A stretch of 64,000 bases of DNA, taken from assembly GCA_016165875.1 (NCBI GenBank), contig JABBOT010000013.1, positions 12,249,435 through 12,313,434 on the forward strand, given 5' to 3'. Position numbers and translations under genes: made by a program. How positions within the stretch are numbered: the first letter of the stretch is position 1; every line of letters starts with the position of its first letter. The DNA is from Acanthopleura granulata. Its lineage: Eukaryota > Mollusca > Polyplacophora > Chitonida > Chitonidae. Below are positions 12,660-23,815 of the stretch, in pieces. A model generated the notes under the pieces. That model was not told the DNA's origin, did no database searches, and saw nothing but the letters and a program-made list of their open reading frames with translations.

Positions 12660-13033
12660 ATAGCCAAAGTCCAGAGCTTAATTGATTCAAACCTGGCAGT
12701 GGCCTGTTCTTCAGTATGGTATCCAACAATTTAGTAAGCCCTACTTAAGTATAAGACATGTAAGACGATGTCAGCTTGTGTGTCTTCAGGACATTCCCAC
12801 AGGGTCACAAAGTTGGGAGCTTAAGTGATGCAAACCAGACTGTCACCTGTTCTTCAGTATCGTATCCAACAATTTAGTAAGCACTACTTAAGTATAAGAC
12901 ATGTAAGATGATGTCAGTCTGTGTGTCCACAGGACATTCCCACACGGTCACATTTCTTATGTGAACGAACCCAACTCAGTAAACCACTACTTTAAGTATA
13001 AAGTGACGACGACGTCTGTCTTTGTTTTTTCAG
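12660..13033 (+). pseudogene. Tandem, decayed copies of the DCDC2 13034 exon start and its acceptor
   Basis: Two upstream segments repeat the junction of the real exon at 13034. After TTCAG (12785-12789) comes GACATTCCCACAGGGTCACA; after CACAG (12928-12932) comes GACATTCCCACACGGTCACA; the real exon reads GATGCTCCCTCACGGTCACA. The preceding 60-70 bp (AACAATTTAGTAAG...CTACTTAAGTATAAGACATG) are also repeated, with offsets of about 143 bp between the copies and 101 bp to the real exon. In the gene's phase the first copy reads TFPQGHKVGSLSDAN, against MLPHGHKLTPLSNRN in the real exon, and later hits a stop. Neither copy keeps a recognisable donor. Confidence 0.65.
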
Positions 13034-13159
13034 GATGCTCCCTCACGGTCACAAGCTGACCCCACTCAGTAACCGTAACTCTAAGAAAGGCTCCCAGGAC
13101 AGTAGTGCGAATAGGACCCCAGATTCAAACAATGGGTTGATGAACAGCAAACCCCGCAA
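13034..13159 (+). CDS. DCDC2: DCDC2 exon: basic linker after DCX domain 2
   Basis: Acceptor TTTTTTCAG, donor GTATGT. It reads MLPHGHKLTPLSNRNSKKGS, then a Ser/Asn-rich stretch ending SKPRK. Human DCDC2 has a comparable Ser/Lys-rich low-complexity linker at this point. The Met is internal and is not a start: the exon continues the Arg codon of the previous exon. Partial copies of its 5' edge lie just upstream. Confidence 0.85.
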
Positions 13160-13529
13160 GTATGTTCACGTGATTCTTTTTTACGGTGTGCATCATACAA
13201 AACCAGTTTGCGTTTTGCTGTCTGCTCCAAGACTGTCGTTCTCAGATTTCTTGACCGTCACACCTTTCTCTTTAAAATGTTAGCATTCTGACGTTGGCTA
13301 TTCGTGTCATAATATTAAACAGAGTGCAAAGCCTGCAGATATGTTCCTGACAATTTTGAAAACATTCCTTTGGTGAAAGTGGTAATTCCAAGAGACATAT
13401 GTCTTGTAATAAATAACATCACCATACCACTTTGTCCAAAGGGGCTTTTTTTAAAATATCAGGCACCTATTTACAGGCTCTTAGTGACGATGACCTCTCA
13501 ACTACTAAGCCTCTATTATAATAGTAACT

Positions 13530-13760
13530 CTAGTGAAAATGGCTCTGGAATCCCAGTGGATAACACTGGAATTTCACATTCCACTGGAATCCCAGTGGAA
13601 TTCTGATGCCAGTGATGGAATTCCAGTGAAGTCTTCCAGTGTGATACCAGTGAAGTGGAATTCCAGTGGGAATCTTACAGTGGAATAACAGTTGAGTGTG
13701 ATTTTTCCAGTGGAGTGAAACTCCAGTGAAAATAATTTCAGCGGGATGTCAGTCAAAATA
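13530..13760. repeat. Degenerate short repeat of a TTCCAGTGGAA-type motif
   Basis: About a dozen variants of CCAGTGGAATTCCAGTG occur with irregular spacing. The motif is partly self-complementary (TTCCACTGGAA/TTCCAGTGGAA), so the stretch also forms local hairpins. Open frames on both strands here are by-products of the repeat. Confidence 0.6.
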
Positions 13761-14258
13761 ACATGGCATACATTCATGGACATATATGGGTGAACTGCGC
13801 AAGATATTTTAAATGAAATGAATTCAGGAAAAGCTTTAAGTAAATGACTTCATTATTTGTTGTATTTCTTGAATTTTCACATGAATGGACCACACTGAAT
13901 ATGTAGCATTTGAATGTATAATTCAGCATTATAATCTCCATTCACTTTTCTGCAGCCTGTATGTAGTGAAATATGCAGTTGTAATCTGTAAAAAAAACAC
14001 TCTAGTAGAGGGCTTGGCCATGGGAAACTATGAAAATTTAAGCGCAATCACTTCACATTTACCGCTTCAAGAATGCTCCAATAAATTTGGATGGTTGGAT
14101 ATTGGTGTGAGATCTTCATTGATATTTATACGAATACAATACTTCTTGGGATGGCTCACTGAAACGAGAAGTTTGGATGATACTACAACTTTCAAAATGT
14201 GTGAGCACATCTTCACCGTCAATCCTGTTTACGTTTTGCTATTGTTGTTGTTGTGCAG

Positions 14259-14356
14259 GGCACGAAGGAACCAAGTGAGAAAGGAAGATCCTGTCATCCA
14301 CGAAAAACCAGTTGCTTACAAACGAAATGGAAAAAAAGAAGTGAATTACGATCAAG
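14259..14356 (+). CDS. DCDC2: DCDC2 exon: Lys-rich linker
   Basis: Acceptor TTGTGCAG, donor GTTAGC. In phase it reads KARRNQVRKEDPVIHEKPVA, then YKRNGKKEVNYDQ. The adjoining Asp is split with the next exon. The basic character matches the region between the second DCX domain and the GIFKAG motif of vertebrate DCDC2. The longer open frame running upstream from 13885 is intron read-through. Confidence 0.85.
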
Positions 14357-15089
14357 GTTAGCGGAGAAGACTAGAGCTAATACAGATTCAACAGCTGTTG
14401 ACTTTAACCATTAACGTTAACCGTTAACAACCAGAACTGCTTTGAACTGAATTCGGTGTGTCCGTGTCCGTCCGCGTTGATACGCATTACAAGGCAGTGT
14501 GCCAAGGGAAAAGCCATTCCGATTGAAAGGGAATCGATTTGAATCTATACTCATTAAATGAAACCGTTTTTGATGTGTCAGTGGCCATGACGGCATTAGC
14601 GTAATATAAACAGCTTGTTTGCCTGCACCTTTGAGTCATTTTTGCGTGGCAGCTAGGTACTTTGACATGCGATGGCCTGTCAACTAATAAGCCTCTGTTA
14701 CAAGGGACATTAACATGTACTTGATAAAAAGCGATTGTTTTGTCCTTGGCACTCTGGTTCGTTCAGGCTGACCAATTTCTTCAGCCTCGACATGTAGCTG
14801 TATGTCATTTAACACTGGTGAAAAAACAGGTAATGGCACTTGTATGTAGCTTACTTTTGCATTGAGAACTGTGTTCGTTGCTTGTGAAAGGAGAGACAAA
14901 AGATACAATTGTCTTTATGCTGGACAATATTTAAATATTGCTCAGCCTTCGTTGAATTAAATTTATCTTGCAGTTTTAAAAGAAAAAGAAAATGAAAATA
15001 AAATATTTTTAAAAACATACAAGTTAAAACGAACAAAAAAATGAAAAATATGCAACAGTTTTGGATTGATTATTAATCTATGCTGACAG

Positions 15090-15214
15090 ACCCGGGTGGT
15101 GTGTTCAAGGCCCACCGGGAAAATCAAGCGACCAGAGGGGCGCAGGAAATCAACGAAGATCGTAACACACGAGTGGACCTGCCTGTCGATCAGAGGGAGG
15201 CTGAGGTGGTGGAG
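15090..15214 (+). CDS. DCDC2: DCDC2 exon: conserved GVFKAH / VDLPVDQR-E-AEVVE motif
   Basis: Acceptor GCTGACAG, donor GTGCGT. It reads DPGGVFKAHRENQATRGAQE, then INEDRNTRVDLPVDQREAEVVE. Human DCDC2 has EGIFKAG...ETRGAAEVQEDEDTQVEVPVDQRPAEIV at the same place, which makes this the best marker of orthology outside the DCX domain. It ends in phase 0, so either the exon at 16459 or the one at 20537 could follow in frame. Confidence 0.9.
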
Positions 15215-15297
15215 GTGCGTATTTGTTTCCTGTAGTTGTTATCTCAGAGAATGAAAACCCTTCTGCATGTACCTTGGAGGTATTGGAGTTGGGAGAT

Positions 15298-15561
15298 GTG
15301 AATCAATCCCGGTTCGGGTCAGACGGTAGACTTTAAAAATGGTTTTTGTTGCTACCTCGCATGACACTCAGCACTGAGAGGTTAGAGCAAGGAAAGAGGA
15401 CTGGTCGGCCCGGTGTCAGGATAATGTGACTGGGTGGAGTGTCATGTCTGGTGTCTCCTGCCACCAGAAGGCACAGTATACATACATTATAAAGACTCCT
15501 TTGTCGTCATTTCACTGAAACATTGTTGAGTATGACGTAAGACCCAAAGCATACATACACA
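15298..15561 (+). mobile_element. SINE family B, 5'-truncated
   Basis: It has CCCGGTTCGGGTCAGACGG, AGACTTTAAAAATGG, CAGCACTGAGAGGTTAGAGC and GGTGTCAGGATAATGTGACTGGG, then ends GACGTAAGACCCAAAGCATACATACAC. It begins about 84 bp after the preceding exon. The tRNA-like head is lost. It carries the GGTGTC(38 bp)GGTGTC unit discussed with the 58.9 kb array. Confidence 0.85.
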
Positions 15562-16458
15562 CTACATAGGTACCTGTAGAGATTGTGGAGGTCTGTATAC
15601 ACGTGATTTACGTCTTGCCCATTGAAACTTTTTTTTTTTAACATGCCTGTAGATGGCAGATTTTTTGACATTAAACCATTGCATTCCCTTTCCAAGTATT
15701 CATTTCCCAGATTTTTCAGTTAACTTTTATAATCAGCAGGGATTACAGCAACAAATTCATGTTTCTGTTAACACTGTACTTACAAGAGCCAGTCAAATTT
15801 AAAAGTAGCTGTACATCAGACTTGTCAAACATCGAAACTGTGTGAATGTGTGAACTGTGTATATACATATAAGGGGAGGCAACCTGTACTGCATTTGTGT
15901 CTCTGTGTGTATTCAGTGCAACGTACATACATCTGCATTGTGTCATAATGCCATGCAGTTACCTGCACATTCACGGGTTAACGCAATTACAATGAAATTA
16001 TATAATCAATACATGTATTTAAAAAAAAAAAAGACGTGAAAAAACGTTTAAATTTTTGAAAAATTCATACTTGCTTTGCATTGAAGTTTCAACAAATGCT
16101 GTTATATTAAACCCGGGAATGTGAATGCCGAGTTCTAACTATACCTGTACACTGTACTTGTGCATCAAATTCTGTCCATATCAGTGACTTTATAGATTTT
16201 CCTCAGCTGACTGCCTGATAAAGGAATTATGTCTAACAGTGATATGATTGCATACCTTAACCAATAGCTTAAAAAATGGCGTAGTGCTACGTGGACTGGC
16301 TACCAAACAAAATGTGCTTTTTGTGTGCTTTTCATGTGCTCTTCTCGTCCTTTTTCTGCTGCTTTTTCACTGGGCTTCAGTGTTCATTTTTCATGCTTGT
16401 ATACATATGTGTGTTCTTCCTCACCTCTTACATTTGTACAACTCTACACACATCGTAG

Positions 16459-16779
16459 GAGGAAGAAATTGACACCAGTCCCCGCAGCAACAAAGAACGC
16501 AGGGCATCCAAATCTCACAAAGTCCAGGACGATGTGCGAGGAGAGCATCAGCAGCACCGTGTGTCGTTTGTGGGCGACACACAATCGCGAAAAAACTTTG
16601 TCGGGCCCGATACCTATGCGGAATATGAGCAGAAGATGTCGCAACAGCAGGCCGAAGCTTCCGGTGCAGATCACTCCATGGAGGAGGCCCCCGAGGGGTT
16701 TGAACGAGAGGCCGAAGGACCCAATTCCAAAAGGGTACCGTTTTACAGACCATGGGACAAACAGCCCACGGATACTTAA
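16459..16779 (+). CDS. DCDC2: DCDC2 alternative terminal coding exon with stop
   Basis: The acceptor ends CATCGTAG at 16451-16458, and the reading is phase 0: EEEIDTSPRSNKERRASKSH, then GEHQQHRVSFVGDTQS, GPDTYAEYEQKMSQQQ and a C-terminus VPFYRPWDKQPTDT before TAA at 16777. It adds 106 acidic and polar residues without a known domain. Joining it to the phase-0 exon before it continues the acidic EEE-D stretch seen after PAEIVD in human DCDC2. Because of the stop it is mutually exclusive with the IQ-encoding exons unless a weak internal donor (AGG-GTACCG near 16734) is used. Antisense frames of 131-139 codons over it are shadows. Confidence 0.8.
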   Translation, partial: EEEIDTSPRSNKERRASKSHKVQDDVRGEHQQHRVSFVGDTQSRKNFVGPDTYAEYEQKMSQQQAEASGADHSMEEAPEGFEREAEGPNSKRVPFYRPWDKQPTDT

Positions 16780-18720
16780 TGATTGGCCCCCGTTTGCATG
16801 TCTCTCCATTGTGCATGTGTTTTGTTCGTTTGTTGTTGCATGTTTGCTACACAACAAATACAATTCTGCCGCTGACTGCTACTCCCCTGTATGTATTTCT
16901 TGTCCTCACTCTGGACTTGTTTTTTTTTTTTTATCCCTGACTGTTACCCTTCATTTTGTTGCTGTTTTTATTGGTGGTGTGTGCTTTGCCCCAAATTGAC
17001 CATTTCTCCGACCTGATGATCATCTTTTGTCTTTCGGCCACCCTGTAAGATGTCTTCCATTTTTGCCGGCATGCGTGGAGTGAAATTAAATTGACAGTGT
17101 GAATGAACACATTTACAAATACAAAACATTAACATTGCATGCTGAAATTCCTTTCCTTGTACGTCCTACAGACAGATGTAATTGAACATTAACCCAGTTG
17201 GCGATCTTGCCATGCCCGTACAAAACTGTAATTGTTTATGTCATCTTGTTGTTTTCTGAAAGCACCATTGCTGCACTTTGTTGTTTATGTCTTACTTGCT
17301 TGTTTGTGCTGTCACTTTAGCATTGTCTTTGAACATTTGATCCAGAAATATTATATGTATAAACAACACAGGGATTTACCGAATTTACCAAACTATTATC
17401 CCTAATGAGCCGCTTTCACAACACTTTGCAAGTCAGTTTTTTCGTAGCTTTCCTCAGAAATGACAAAGCTTATGGCGCTACAACCTTAAGACAAAGTCAT
17501 TAACGTAAAAGTGACGAGAAAGGTGATTGATAAAGTTTTGTGAAAGTGGCCCCTGCGCTAAATATGTGTATTAAGTACAAACTCTTTAAATTAACTGTCA
17601 CTTGTGAACTAATATTCCTAATGTGCCAAAAAAAAAACAAAAAAGAAAACCAAAAAAAACATGAAAGAAAACCCAAAAAACAACAACAACTTGTTCATGT
17701 TGATGAATTTGTGGCGATAATTGTGTAGATTGAGATGTGTGCGAATCTTTGCTTCACGTCGTGTGATGATTCTTTTTGTGATCTTGATACATTGTGAATG
17801 TTTTGTAAACTTTGTCTTCTTCAGATTGTGTTGTTCACATGTGTATACCTCCAGTGCTTGTATTGTTCACATATATATGCCTTCAGTGATTGTAGTATGC
17901 ATGTGCATGTAATTATGGTTGAGCGTAAGTGGCATGTCTTTGTTGCCTCGTGAATGTTTGGTGGTGTGTGATTGGACAGGCTTTGTTGCTTGAATATATC
18001 CAAATATTCGGATGAAAGTCTTTGTGTGTCTCTTTTTCTGTTTGTTTATCATTTCAGACCAAAAGAAAGTGGAGTAATCCATTTCAGTTTATTAACTTAT
18101 CACATGTCCAGCAAATTCTGAGTGCATGGGGCTTACATGTGCTCATAAATATTAAAGATATAATTATATCAGAGTACATGTCATGTAGTAATATGATTTG
18201 CATCTTTGTTCAAGCTGAAAGGTGCTTTTTTTATGAGATCCTTACAGTGCACTTACGAGCTACCTCACAGTGGGGAACTCATGGAACTTCTTCCTGCCTC
18301 TGTCCAAGTCGACCAGGCATTTGAGCTTTTGTGGCCTTCCCTTTATTACGGCACCATTATCTGTGTATGGTTGCTCATTAAACACTTACACTATAGGTAC
18401 ACATGTACACAAGCACTGCAGTGCGACGCAGAAAAAAAAATTGATGTGCCCTCCTGTAATTTGGACCCTTGTGTTTAGCCCGTTCGCGAGTCATCCATTA
18501 TTGAAACAAGCCAAAAACCAGGGTGGTGATCACATTTAAATGGCTGTATTCATTTTGCATCGGTATTCACTTAAAAGGTTTAAATAGGCAAAAGGCCCCA
18601 TTTACACAAAGTGTGCATCATGTAAAAGGCCATTTTCTGCTGATTCCAAATATGGTCTTCATTATTGTAGGCATTTTTGTCCGGTGATCAAAAATGAAAT
18701 AAAGATCATGGTGCTACCAT
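16780..18720 (+). other. Possible 3' UTR of the short DCDC2 form
   Basis: No coding sequence is recognised. A canonical AATAAA lies at 18699-18704, and no family A or B SINE is found between 16459 and 19650, unlike neighbouring introns, which fits transcribed 3' UTR. A MITE-like element sits within it at 17407-17552. The call is inference from the stop at 16777 and the poly(A) hexamer. Confidence 0.35.
17407..17552. mobile_element. MITE-like element with about 25-bp terminal inverted repeats
   Basis: The left end GAGCCGCTTTCACAACACTT and the reverse complement of the right end, GGGCCACTTTCACAAAACTT, match at about 17 of 20 positions, with a 95-bp unique centre. The right-end word TTTTGTGAAAGTGGCCCC recurs at about 2889 and, diverged, at about 4312 in this window, as expected for a dispersed family. 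Confidence 0.55.
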
Positions 18721-19650
18721 GGACTTTTTTGACCATATTAATGTGATGTCACAAATTCTTTTTTTGCTACTTAACATGCTGTAACTGTTATATTTTCCTG
18801 TTAAAGACAGATATAGGTGTTGTACTACATGTGTTTTTTAGACATATGTCAATCAAGGGATGTTTAGCAGCTGAAAAGTATGTGTGACGTCACTCTTCTT
18901 CAGTATGGTCCAAAAAGTCCACTGTGGCACGGCCATTTTTTTATCCTTTTCAATCAGTGTAGAAAAATGCCGAACAATGATGAATTCCATATTTTGAATC
19001 AGCACGAAATTGCCTTTCAGATGATGCATACTTTGTCTGCTCTGTTAAGTTAGCTATTGAGGCTGGCTGACCGCATTCTCTTCATGAAGGACATCAACTG
19101 TATATATGGTGACAAGAACAAATGGCTTTTTGACTGAAGTTCACCAACAATACATTGCCAGTGCAAATCTCCGATGTTTTTCCTCTTTTTGGAGGAATTC
19201 CTCCTTTTCTATAAAACAAACGGATCTAGAAAAAAGTGTGTGCTCATCACTGAGCTCTCAGTGGGGTGGGAAAGCATGTGGCTTTATGTCAGAAGGTGTT
19301 CACCTGTAGCTGACAGGTAAGGCACATGTATTTCTTAGTTGGGCCTGTGTTGCCAGGCGACTTAAGTCTGTAGAGCAATACAATAAATGCAGTACAAGTG
19401 AAATATTTCTGTGCACAATATAAAACACAAATCCAACAAATTCTAAACATTTAAAACGTAATGTGATTTTCTGTGTAGCTAAGAGCCGGAAGGAATCATG
19501 GACACAGCGGATAATGTTGTGATAGTTGGAAGCCTTAGCGGCGAAAGTTACAAAAACGAAATCAAGTCACTACAATAGTTAGAATCTGGTTGGTCAGCTG
19601 AGTTTGGCCACAGATGAGCTTATGAAGTCACCAATTTAGCATTGAAACTT

Positions 19651-19918
19651 GTGGAGGCCTCTGTGGCTCGGTCGGTTAGCGCGCTATTGCAGCACAATAA
19701 CCCGAAGCCTCCCACAAATGCGGTCACCGTGAGTTCAAGTCCAGCTCATCCTGGCTTCCTCTGCGGTCGTAAGTTGGAAGGTCTGCCATCAATCTGCAGA
19801 TGGTTATGAGTTTCCCCCAGGCTCTGCCTGGTTTCCACCCACCACATTGCTGGCCACCGTCGTATAAGTGAAATATTCTTGAGTACGGCGTAAAACACCA
19901 ATGAAATAAATAAGTAAA
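19651..19918 (+). mobile_element. SINE family A, near full length
   Basis: The head GGAGGCCTCTGTGGCTCGGTCGGTTAGCGCGC carries a tRNA A box, and GTGAGTTCAAGTCCAGCTC a B box. The body and AAATAAATAAGTAAA tail are complete. This is one of the best copies for deriving the family consensus. Confidence 0.92.
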
Positions 19919-19920
19919 TT

Positions 19921-20030
19921 GTGGATGGTCGTGAGTTTTCTCTTCACTTGCTTGGTTTCCTCTCACCATAACGCTGATGAAATATTCTTGAGTGTGATGT
20001 AAAACTCTAGTCAGATTGTATAAATAAATT
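19921..20030 (+). mobile_element. SINE family A, 3' fragment in tandem with previous copy
   Basis: It resumes inside the element body at GGATGGTCGTGAGTTTTC and proceeds through GGTTTCCTCTCACCATAACGCTG and GAAATATTCTTGAGT to a TAAATAAAT tail. It is either a second, truncated insertion or a partial duplication of the adjoining copy. Confidence 0.75.
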
Positions 20031-20536
20031 AGGATTTAAAATTTCTCAAGGTTCATTAAGCAGAGCACCACTAAATCAGACCTTCAGAAGAAGTGTGATG
20101 GTTGAACAGTTATGAATTTTGTTCCAAAAAAAAAGCTTCAGGGCAGTTAAAGTCGCAGAGAAGCTTTGCGTGTGTGGCATGGGTGCGGTTAGCAGTAGTA
20201 CATCGAGCTGTGGTTGCATGCACGTGCCTTTGGATATAAACTAAATTGTTTTTGATGATGATGATGGATCATGTAATCAAAATTCTACAATTTAATATTA
20301 CTGTGTTTGCAAATGGAAATTACAAAAAAGAATGTTTTCTTGTCATTTTATGAATTGTTAGGACACATGCATGTGTATCTGTGCAAGTGCTGTACAGTGT
20401 GTGTGTTCATGTTACCATTGTAACATATCAGCATTTATGTGTGAGGTGAATACATATTTATTATAGCCTTCGAATGCTTTTCGGGCGAAAACTCAGTTTT
20501 TAATTTCCCATTTGTTGTGTACTCTTCCAATGACAG

Positions 20537-20611
20537 GAGGAGAGAATCGAACATTCCAGACGTGAAAGCAAAAGGACAACCAAAGATCGAAGAAGTGACA
20601 GCAAGCACGAG
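20537..20611 (+). CDS. DCDC2: DCDC2 exon (long form): basic Arg/Ser-rich segment
   Basis: Acceptor CCAATGACAG, donor GTCAGT, 75 nt, phase 0 at both ends. It reads EERIEHSRRESKRTTKDRRS then DSKHE. It has no recognised domain. It was chosen because both splice sites are good, the frame is open only in the phase that matches the flanking exons, and its charge pattern fits the neighbouring tail. The symmetric phase means it can be included or skipped without a frameshift. Confidence 0.65.
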
Positions 20612-20969
20612 GTCAGTGGCTGAAATATAGTTTGTGTGCATGTGATATGATGCGATGCGGCGCAGCCTGTGGGCATGAGGACCTCATTCGTGTTAGTGAT
20701 GCCAGAAGTGTGCTAATTGCCCATGGCTAGAAGTGTGCATCTCTTAGTTGTGTCTTCAGCTAACAGAGCTTTGGGGACAGACAGAAAAGTGTTGTGATTT
20801 CGGTTTGAATAGAATGCAGGGCAATAATGCCGAGTATGAATAGCCACGGTAATAAACTTTATGTATGCAGACGTCGTTTTCAAAAGACTATATATTTAAA
20901 GAGCTCGTCGATTTTTCATGCCACCTTCGGTGAGGGTAGAAGGTAATGTTGCATCCTAGACGTTTTGAC

Positions 20970-21036
20970 CAGTTTCTCCATAATGCTTGATCCTAAGTAT
21001 GGCGTAAAACACCAATCAAATAAATAAATAAATAAA
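20970..21036 (+). mobile_element. SINE family A, 3' end only
   Basis: TCCATAATGCTTGATCC, GTATGGCGTAAAACACCAATC and (AAAT)n mark the last 65 bp of the element. Confidence 0.8.
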
Positions 21037-22810
21037 GGTAGTGCTTGATGCAGTCATGTTGCGTAATAACCTTCATGAAGAAAACCGACATAGTATTACT
21101 TCCCATCATGCCCTGTGAGAGAGGATCTCGTGCCCTATTTAAAAGCTGTCTAGTTAGCTGGCATATTTGAAGAGTTGCACACATTTAGTTCATGGACTTC
21201 GTGTGATGTACAGTATGACTTGGACACCATTTGCACTGCTTTTTCGCTTTCTGTTTGTGATCTTTGTTCGTTGTATGTGTACTGTAATTCTTCAACATCA
21301 TCTTTGTTTTCTTGGGGATTGTGCGTTTTTTTCCAAAATTCTAATTTTTCCACCAAAGAAGAAAGTAGACACATGAACTCTTGCAATGCGTTTTACTTAA
21401 TATAGGGTCAGTCATTCACTAAAGAAACAACATGCTGTATTAATGGCAAGTACATGACTGTATGATAATGATGACGTGCTTCAGGTTAAGGCCCGTCCCC
21501 ACTGTGGGCGACAACTACCACTGCAACTGCAACTGCAGCGTCGAAAAAATAGAAGGCTGTCTAGCCTGTAGTGCCCTCCCCAGTGCCGACGTCATGTTGC
21601 GACCTCAGGATGACATCCATGTCGTTGGGCAAAGATAGTACTGGTTCATCAAAATGTGCAAATTTACACAACATCACATAGTTGCAGTTAAAGTTGTGGG
21701 TGTCGCCCGCTGTGGAGATGGGCCTGTAGTGTTTTCAAGACTGAACAAACAAGTACATGTACGTCTGTAAAAGTATTCATGAATACAGCTCCAGCGTAAA
21801 AAATTTGCAAATTTATTGTTGAAGAGCTACAGTCAGTTAGGTGTACTCTGTGTTGTGGATGATGCGTGTGTACTTAAATACATTCTGACACGCGTGTGGT
21901 GCACTGTGCACCAGCGGCTAATTCATGCACATCTTGACAGCATTGTCATGAATACTTTAACCTTTTCGTTGACAAAGCACACATTTTCTTTCAGTTAGTG
22001 CACCCGCATCACAAGGTATAGTGTGCGGGACACAAATGCTACACCCAAGTAAATTTCCACTCTGTCAGGATCTTTTCACAAAAAGATTTGCATGAACGAT
22101 TCAGATATACATCAAGAGATTGCACCTCATGCATGACCATGTTTCAGAGCTGGAAATTATTTTCATACATGGGCAGGTTCAAAGTTTTTGCGAACGAGTT
22201 AAACAATCATCATTCTGCGATTTTTTGTGAAGGTTTTATCATGGACCTATGGTTATGAAAACAACCAACTCCTTGACATCACACAGCATTTCCCAAACTT
22301 GTGGATATAAATATACTTATAGGAATTACACAATAATGACATGCCATTAAAAAAAAAAGAATAAAATATCTTTTATAATAGACAGTTTGTTTTTTTCCAT
22401 CCTTACAAAATTTGGTTAGAGACAGTTGATTAAGAAAGTTACATGTGTGAGGGTTTGCCCAGTGTTCTATTTTTCTTCTTCCCAACGAAGGCAAACACAT
22501 GCATAGAACAATTTGACATGAATATTAAAGATAAGTGTTAAAAACGAAAAAAAGCGAAGGAAAAAAGAAAAGCAGTGGTTTATTATTCAATACATCAAGC
22601 CATGCATGCTCACAAAATGTACAACTCACACTGATGCATGATCTGGAAACATTGGAACTTGTGCATGTAATGATAGTTCACGAGTGTGTTGTCTTTGGGG
22701 AACTTTTGTTCAAATAACTGATAACATGTTCATGTATTAACAATAAGCATGGATTCTGACAATTTACTGATTCATCAAGTCATAATTTCTGAATGTCACT
22801 CACTGTCCAG

Positions 22811-23236
22811 GCCACACCCACTCGTACTCCGAGCCCCAGAATCCAGAGCCCCGAACCCACTCACAAATCCCCCAGACAGGAATCCCCAGAGCCTGGAAGG
22901 GAATCCCTGGAGCCAAGAAGGGAATCCCCAGAGCCCAGAAGGCAATCCTCAGAGCCCAGAACAGAATCCCCGGAGCCCAGAAGGGAATCCCCAGAGCCCA
23001 GAAGGGAATCCCCAGAGCCCAGGGAATCGCCCCTCCCAGCAGAGCAGGCTGTTAATGACATCGGTGAAGATGCAGATGTGGTGGATGAGTCTGAGGCTGT
23101 CAGTCAAATGGAGGGTCGAGGGTCAGCTCCACCCCCTGTCCGTGATGACAACGTTGTTGATGACATTCCTGAGAACAGAAAATCCACACCTGTTGATGAG
23201 ACCAAAGAAGAGACTGGTGAACGGGCCAAAGAAGAG
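22811..23236 (+). CDS. DCDC2: DCDC2 exon (long form): ESPEPRR repeats and acidic tail
   Basis: Acceptor CACTGTCCAG, donor GTAGAA, 426 nt, phase 0 at both ends. It starts ATPTRTPSPRIQSPEPTHKS and runs through roughly eight copies of a seven-residue unit (E-S-P-E-P-R-R, with variants). It then turns acidic (NDIGEDADVVDESEAVSQME, VDDIPENRKS) and ends KEETGERAKEE. The repeat is a 21-bp in-frame minisatellite at 22878-23035. The low-complexity, Ser-Pro-rich character suggests a disordered, phosphorylatable linker. No enzymatic domain is seen. Frames overlapping it on either strand are shadows of the repeat. Confidence 0.75.
22878..23035 (+). repeat. 21-bp coding minisatellite within the DCDC2 exon
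   Basis: GAATCCCCAGAGCCCAGAAGG is repeated about 7.5 times with substitutions but no frame-breaking indel. Each unit encodes seven residues (ESPEPRR). Confidence 0.85.
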
Positions 23237-23815
23237 GTAGAATTCATCACCTGTTGATCACTAACACCTGCTGTAACCGCCTCACCATTTGCATGATTGA
23301 CCTCTAACCATGTCCTAACCGTTTCTGTCTTGTCCTGGTTGTTAGCTGCAGTAGAATTTCCAGGAGATGTGACAAGAATGTTAAAATGCACGTGCATACA
23401 CATAGTTCATTCCATAAGTGTATCTGTTCATTCTTGTACAGACCCCTTGCTAGGCATTTTTTGCGGGGCGCTGCACCATGCCTCTTAACTCGGCCGCCCT
23501 GCCTCGGAACTCAGCCGCCCTGTCCTTAATGTATTTGTCCACTCGCACCCTGCCCTAAATTTCATTGCGAAGAGTTTTCAAAACGATCATTTGTATATTT
23601 TGTGGAAAAAAAATAAGCTGGTAAACTGCAGTATTGAGTGCAGACGTGTTGTGTAAGTGTGAATATGCCTAGTTTCCGGTATATCGTTCTTTCCGCCTGA
23701 CTGGGTTGAGTCCGCCAGGAAAGTCTTTGTGCTTCCGGCAGCATGCTTCTGGTTCTTTATTAGTAGTCAGATGTACATTAAAGTTTCGTGAGATTTAGAC
23801 AAACTGTGGCCGCAA

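Noticed and set aside
16421..16863. Antisense open frames of 131 and 139 codons over the DCDC2 exon
   Set aside because: They lie opposite a recognised coding exon, lack splice support and have no domain. They are shadows of the GC-rich exon.
22749..23240. 163-codon frame in another frame over the ESPEPRR exon
   Set aside because: It is a shadow of the 21-bp repeat. It does not match the splice phase of neighbouring exons.
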